From JAVBLF01 sp031553675 (lineage in GTDB: Bacteria > Bacillota > Clostridia > Christensenellales > CALWSW01), in contig JAVBLF010000008.1 of the NCBI GenBank assembly GCA_031553675.1, positions 1 to 32,681 on the forward strand: a stretch of DNA of 32,681 nt, in the 5' to 3' direction. Positions within the stretch are counted from its first letter, which is position 1. Each line of letters opens with the position of its first letter. Under the pieces are notes generated by a model. That model was not told where the DNA came from. It saw nothing but the letters and a program-made list of their open reading frames with translations, and made no database searches. The translations under genes were made by a program, and so were the position numbers. Positions 29,706 through 32,681 of the stretch are shown piece after piece.

Positions 29706-31526
29706 ATGAAGCTTGTCGCAGGCATCGACATCGGCAACGCGACGACCGAAACGGCGATCGCGAAGATCGAGGGTGGCAAAGCCGTCTTCCTCGCCAGCGG
29801 CATCGTCCCGACGACCGGCATCAAGGGCACCCGCCAAAACATCGCAGGGGCGTTTCACTCGCTGACGACTGCGCTGGAAAAGGTGGGTCTCCACGTCGAA
29901 GACTTGACGGAGATCCGCCTGAACGAGGCGGCTCCCGTCATCGGCGACGTCGCGATGGAGACGATCACCGAGACGATCATCACCGAATCGACCATGATCG
30001 GGCACAATCCTTCGACGCCCGGCGGTCTTGGGGTGGGCGTCGGCGAGACGATCCTCGTGACGAATCTCGCCAACGCGCCTGGCGCGCGTGATTACATCGC
30101 CGTGATCCCTGCCGCAATCGACTTTGAATGGGCAGCCAAGCTCCTGAACGAAGGCGCTTCCGGAAGCCGACAAGTCACCGCGGCCATCGTCCAGCGCGAC
30201 GACGGTGTGTTGATCAACAACCGACTCGACCGCAAGATCCCCATCGTCGACGAGGTCAGCCTGATCGACAAAGTGCCGATCGGCATGCGCGCAGCGGTCG
30301 AAGTCGCGTCGAACGGCGGCGTCGTGGAGGTGCTTTCCAACCCCTATGGCATCGCGACGCTCTTTGGCCTGACGAGCGAGGAGACGAAACAGGTCGTCCC
30401 GATCGCACGCGCTTTGATCGGAAACCGTTCTGCCGTCGTGATCAAGACCCCCGAAGGCGACGTCAAAGAACGCAAGATTCCGGCGGGCAGCATTGAGATC
30501 GTCGGCTCCAACCGCACGCTCAAGGTCGACGTCGACGACGGCGCAGACAAGATCATGAAAGCCGTTGCTCAGATGGCGTCGGTCGAGGACGTGCGCGGCG
30601 AGCCGGGATCGAACGCGGGCGGCATGCTCGAAAAGGTGCGCCAGGTCATGGCGAACCTCACGAATCAGCACCCCCGCGACATCAAGATCCAGGATCTGCT
30701 CGCCGTCGACACCTTCACGCCCCAGAAAGTCCAAGGGGGGCTAGCCAACGAGTTCTCCCAGGAGAACGCCGTCGGCATCGCCGCCATGGTCAAGGCTGAT
30801 CGCCTGCAAATGGAGGCCATCGCGCAAGAATTCGCCGAGAGTGTCAAGGTGCCCGTCGTGGTGGGCGGCGTCGAGGCTGACATGGCCATCCGCGGCGCAC
30901 TGACGACGCCGGGAAGCAACCGGCCCCTCGCGATACTCGACATGGGCGCAGGCTCGACCGACGCGTCGATCATCAACCGAGACGGCGAGATCCACTCGAT
31001 CCACCTGGCCGGCGCGGGCAACATGGTCACGCTCCTGATCCAATCGGAACTCGGCCTCGCCGAATTCGACACGGCCGAGGACATCAAAAAATATCCGCTG
31101 GCGAAGGTGGAGAGCCTTTTCCACATCCGCCACGAAAACGGCAGCGTCGAGTTTTTCGACGCGCCTCTTCCGCCACACGTCTTCGCCAAGGTCGTCATCC
31201 TCAAAGAGGGGCTCATGCTCCCGGTCGAGGGCGACGATTCGCTGGAGAAGATCAAGCTGATCCGCCGCGCCGCCAAAGAAAAGGTATTCGTGACGAACGC
31301 CATCCGCGCCCTCACCCGCGTCAGCCCGACCGGAAGCGTGCGCGACATCCAGTTCGTCGTGCTGGTCGGCGGTTCCGCGCTCGACTTCGAAGCGCCCCAG
31401 CTCGTCACCGACGCGCTGAGCCAATACAAAGTCGTCGCGGGGCGGGGTAACATCCGCGGCACCGAAGGCCCGCGCAACGCCGTCGCGACAGGGCTGATCC
31501 TCTCGATGACGGAAGGGGTGCGGTGA
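29706..31526 (+). CDS. pduG: Diol dehydratase reactivase large subunit
   Basis: The 606-residue DdrA/PduG subunit has an ASKHA ATPase fold and releases damaged cobalamin from inactivated dehydratase. Typical segments are MKLVAGIDIGNATTETAIA (phosphate loop), VPTTGIKGT, INNRLDRKIPIVDEV, IQDLLAVDTFTPQKVQGGLA and the second nucleotide motif LAILDMGAGSTDASII. The length matches the family (about 610). The start is ATG 29706 after TGAGGAG. A single base separates its TGA from the GTG of pduH, so the two subunits are translationally coupled. Confidence 0.97.
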   Translation: MKLVAGIDIGNATTETAIAKIEGGKAVFLASGIVPTTGIKGTRQNIAGAFHSLTTALEKVGLHVEDLTEIRLNEAAPVIGDVAMETITETIITESTMIGHNPSTPGGLGVGVGETILVTNLANAPGARDYIAVIPAAIDFEWAAKLLNEGASGSRQVTAAIVQRDDGVLINNRLDRKIPIVDEVSLIDKVPIGMRAAVEVASNGGVVEVLSNPYGIATLFGLTSEETKQVVPIARALIGNRSAVVIKTPEGDVKERKIPAGSIEIVGSNRTLKVDVDDGADKIMKAVAQMASVEDVRGEPGSNAGGMLEKVRQVMANLTNQHPRDIKIQDLLAVDTFTPQKVQGGLANEFSQENAVGIAAMVKADRLQMEAIAQEFAESVKVPVVVGGVEADMAIRGALTTPGSNRPLAILDMGAGSTDASIINRDGEIHSIHLAGAGNMVTLLIQSELGLAEFDTAEDIKKYPLAKVESLFHIRHENGSVEFFDAPLPPHVFAKVVILKEGLMLPVEGDDSLEKIKLIRRAAKEKVFVTNAIRALTRVSPTGSVRDIQFVVLVGGSALDFEAPQLVTDALSQYKVVAGRGNIRGTEGPRNAVATGLILSMTEGVR

Positions 31527-31527
31527 C

Positions 31528-31881
31528 GTGGCACAATACGAGATCCGGATGGAAAAACCATCCGTCAAGGTATTCTACAACCAGGGCTTGTGCGAAAGCG
31601 ATTTTTGCGAGATCCTCTACGGCATCGAAGAGGAGGGCATTCCTTTCGAGCTTTGGGGTGGTCCGTCATCGGACGCGACACGCATGGCCTACGAAGCCGC
31701 GCAGTCGTCGCGCTTGGGCGTCGGCGTTGGGGTGGATGCAGGCGAAGCCGTGCTCCACTTCGAAAAGCTCGCCCCCGAGCAGCCGCTCGCGTCGGTGCAA
31801 GTTCGCGATGCGGCAAAGTGCCGCGCACTCGGCGCAAATGCCGCGCGTCTCGTCAAGCGCCTTCCACTCAAGGGCTTTTGA
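31528..31881 (+). CDS. pduH: Diol dehydratase reactivase small subunit
   Basis: The 117-residue DdrB/PduH partner of PduG resembles the dehydratase beta subunit and swaps with it during reactivation. Matching segments are KPSVKVFYNQGL, EILYGIEEEGIPFELW, SRLGVGVGVDAGEAVLH and VRDAAKCRALGANAARLVK. The start is GTG 31528 with GGAAGGGG inside the end of pduG. A GC-rich 53-base gap with a short AGCGC/GCGCT hairpin leads to pduK. Confidence 0.95.
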   Translation: MAQYEIRMEKPSVKVFYNQGLCESDFCEILYGIEEEGIPFELWGGPSSDATRMAYEAAQSSRLGVGVGVDAGEAVLHFEKLAPEQPLASVQVRDAAKCRALGANAARLVKRLPLKGF

Positions 31882-31934
31882 CGCATGCGCGCTGCGCGGA
31901 AGCGCTTTTGTCAGCGCTGGTGAGGAGGAAATAC

Positions 31935-32519
31935 ATGGCACAATTGAGCGTAGGACTGATCGAGACCGCCGGACTCGCGGCGGCCATCGAAGCCGCGGAT
32001 GCCGCCGTCAAGTCCGCGAATGTCAGCCTCACGGGATACGAGCTCACCAAGGGCGGCGGCATGGTGCTCGTCAAGATCGAGGGGGATGTCGCGGCGGTGC
32101 ATGCCGCCATCTCGTCCGCCGCCGTCGCCGCCGCCAAGATCGGCAAGGTCGTGAGCTGTTCGGTGATCCCTCGACCCGCAAAAGGCCTGTCGATCATGCT
32201 GAAAAACGCCGACACCGTCGGCTGCTGTGCGACTGCGGACGGCGAAGGCCCTGAAGCCACACCTCCCGAACCGCCGACACCCGACCCCGTGGGCGAGGCG
32301 GCGGCCGGAGAAAGCCCGTCTGAAAAGGCTCCGGTAGAGGCACCTGTTGAGGAAGTTCCGGCAGAAGAAGCACCCACGGAAGCGGCTCCGGAATCGATAC
32401 AGGCGGCTGCGCCCACGCCGGAACCGACACCCGAACCCGCTGCCGAAGCGATACCCGAACCGGCACCTGAAGCGGCGCTGGAAACACCGCCCGAACCGCC
32501 TAAAAAAAAAGACGAGTGA
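31935..32519 (+). CDS. pduK: PduK-like BMC shell protein with Pro/Glu-rich tail
   Basis: The 194-residue protein has one BMC domain (residues 1-90: VGLIETAGLAAAIEAADAAV, GYELTKGGGMVLVKIEGDVA, SCSVIPRPAKGL) and a C-terminal extension of about 100 residues made of Pro, Glu and Ala. That tail contains repeated EAPVEEVPAEEAPTE- and PEPTPEP-like runs and ends PPKKKDE. Enteric PduK has a shorter extension with a Cys motif resembling an Fe-S site; here only a lone GCC pair follows the BMC domain, so no cluster is expected. The start is ATG 31935 after GAGGAGG; the longer frame from 31590 overlaps pduH. It is the last pdu gene visible before the repeats. No terminator hairpin was found. Confidence 0.85.
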   Translation: MAQLSVGLIETAGLAAAIEAADAAVKSANVSLTGYELTKGGGMVLVKIEGDVAAVHAAISSAAVAAAKIGKVVSCSVIPRPAKGLSIMLKNADTVGCCATADGEGPEATPPEPPTPDPVGEAAAGESPSEKAPVEAPVEEVPAEEAPTEAAPESIQAAAPTPEPTPEPAAEAIPEPAPEAALETPPEPPKKKDE

Positions 32520-32540
32520 AACCGAAGAATAGTAAGTGAC

Positions 32541-32681
32541 GATTCAAAATGCGAATCAAGGGTTGGAACCCGCCACCCAAAAACAGGTTATCAAATCCGC
32601 TGTCGAAACGAGTTGGGGGTTCCCAAGCGGGCGATTGATAATGCGAATCAAGCGTTACAATCCGCAACGTGTCGAAAGGCC
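32541..32681. repeat. Inverted copies of the window-start repeat family
   Basis: AATGCGAATCAAGGGTTGG (32548-32566) and GATTGATAATGCGAATCAAG (32633-32652) are reverse complements of the hallmark CTTGATTCGCATTRATAATC-like core found at 1-504. This is at least two units, running to the window edge and in the opposite orientation. Confidence 0.75.

Overview
The window reads as a GC-rich (about 60% by eye) chromosomal segment of a Gram-positive anaerobe, most likely a member of Bacillota, class Clostridia. The evidence is the gene set: a NadD-YqeK fusion, RsfS, Obg, YhbY, ZapA, a DUF4364 regulator, NusG-II and Gx-transporter family proteins, a PocR sensor and strong AGGAGG-type ribosome binding sites. 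I saw no rRNA, tRNA, CRISPR array, transposase or phage gene.

Layout. 1-504: an array of about 65-bp intergenic repeats, two of them enlarged by a palindromic insert; related units return in the opposite orientation at 32541-32681. 505-1404 (-): unknown membrane protein. 1545-4024 (+): nadD-yqeK fusion, rsfS and a TIM-barrel protein. 4178-8335 (-): zapA, two GNAT acetyltransferases, yhbY, obg and nth. 8522-9823: a divergent pair of unknown genes, one encoding a methionine-rich protein built on an 81-bp tandem repeat. 9943-10830 (+): a beta-propeller protein. 11008-11529 (-): DUF4364 regulator. 11773-16532 (-): a compact five-gene operon (HyuA-like protein, ApbE flavinyltransferase, NusG-II protein, Gx-family membrane protein, QueG-like Fe-S protein), read from a recognisable promoter. 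16692-17507 (+): a lipoprotein.

17701-32519 is a glycerol/1,2-propanediol locus. It holds glycerol kinase, an Ldh2-type dehydrogenase, a PocR-domain sensor with its AraC-type response regulator, a PduQ-type alcohol dehydrogenase, an opposite-strand AT-rich membrane gene, and a pduABCDE-GH-K operon. That operon encodes a B12-dependent diol/glycerol dehydratase, its reactivase and three microcompartment shell proteins. The likely logic is that the PocR sensor detects a small diol or glycerol and the AraC regulator activates the pduA promoter, which has a perfect -10 but no -35. The dehydratase then makes 3-hydroxypropionaldehyde or propionaldehyde inside a shell, and PduQ reduces the aldehyde. 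GlpK would send glycerol to the oxidative branch. No aldehyde dehydrogenase (PduP), phosphotransacylase (PduL), cobalamin adenosyltransferase (PduO) or pentameric vertex protein (PduN/BMC-V) is present here, so they are elsewhere in the genome or absent.

The points most worth a second look are: the PocR sensor lacks the usual phospho-acceptor His and its regulator has an incomplete acidic pocket; candidate operators sit at the pduA promoter; the pdu locus is reduced; the methionine-repeat protein; the HyuA/ApbE/NusG-II/Gx operon; and the flanking palindromic repeat family.
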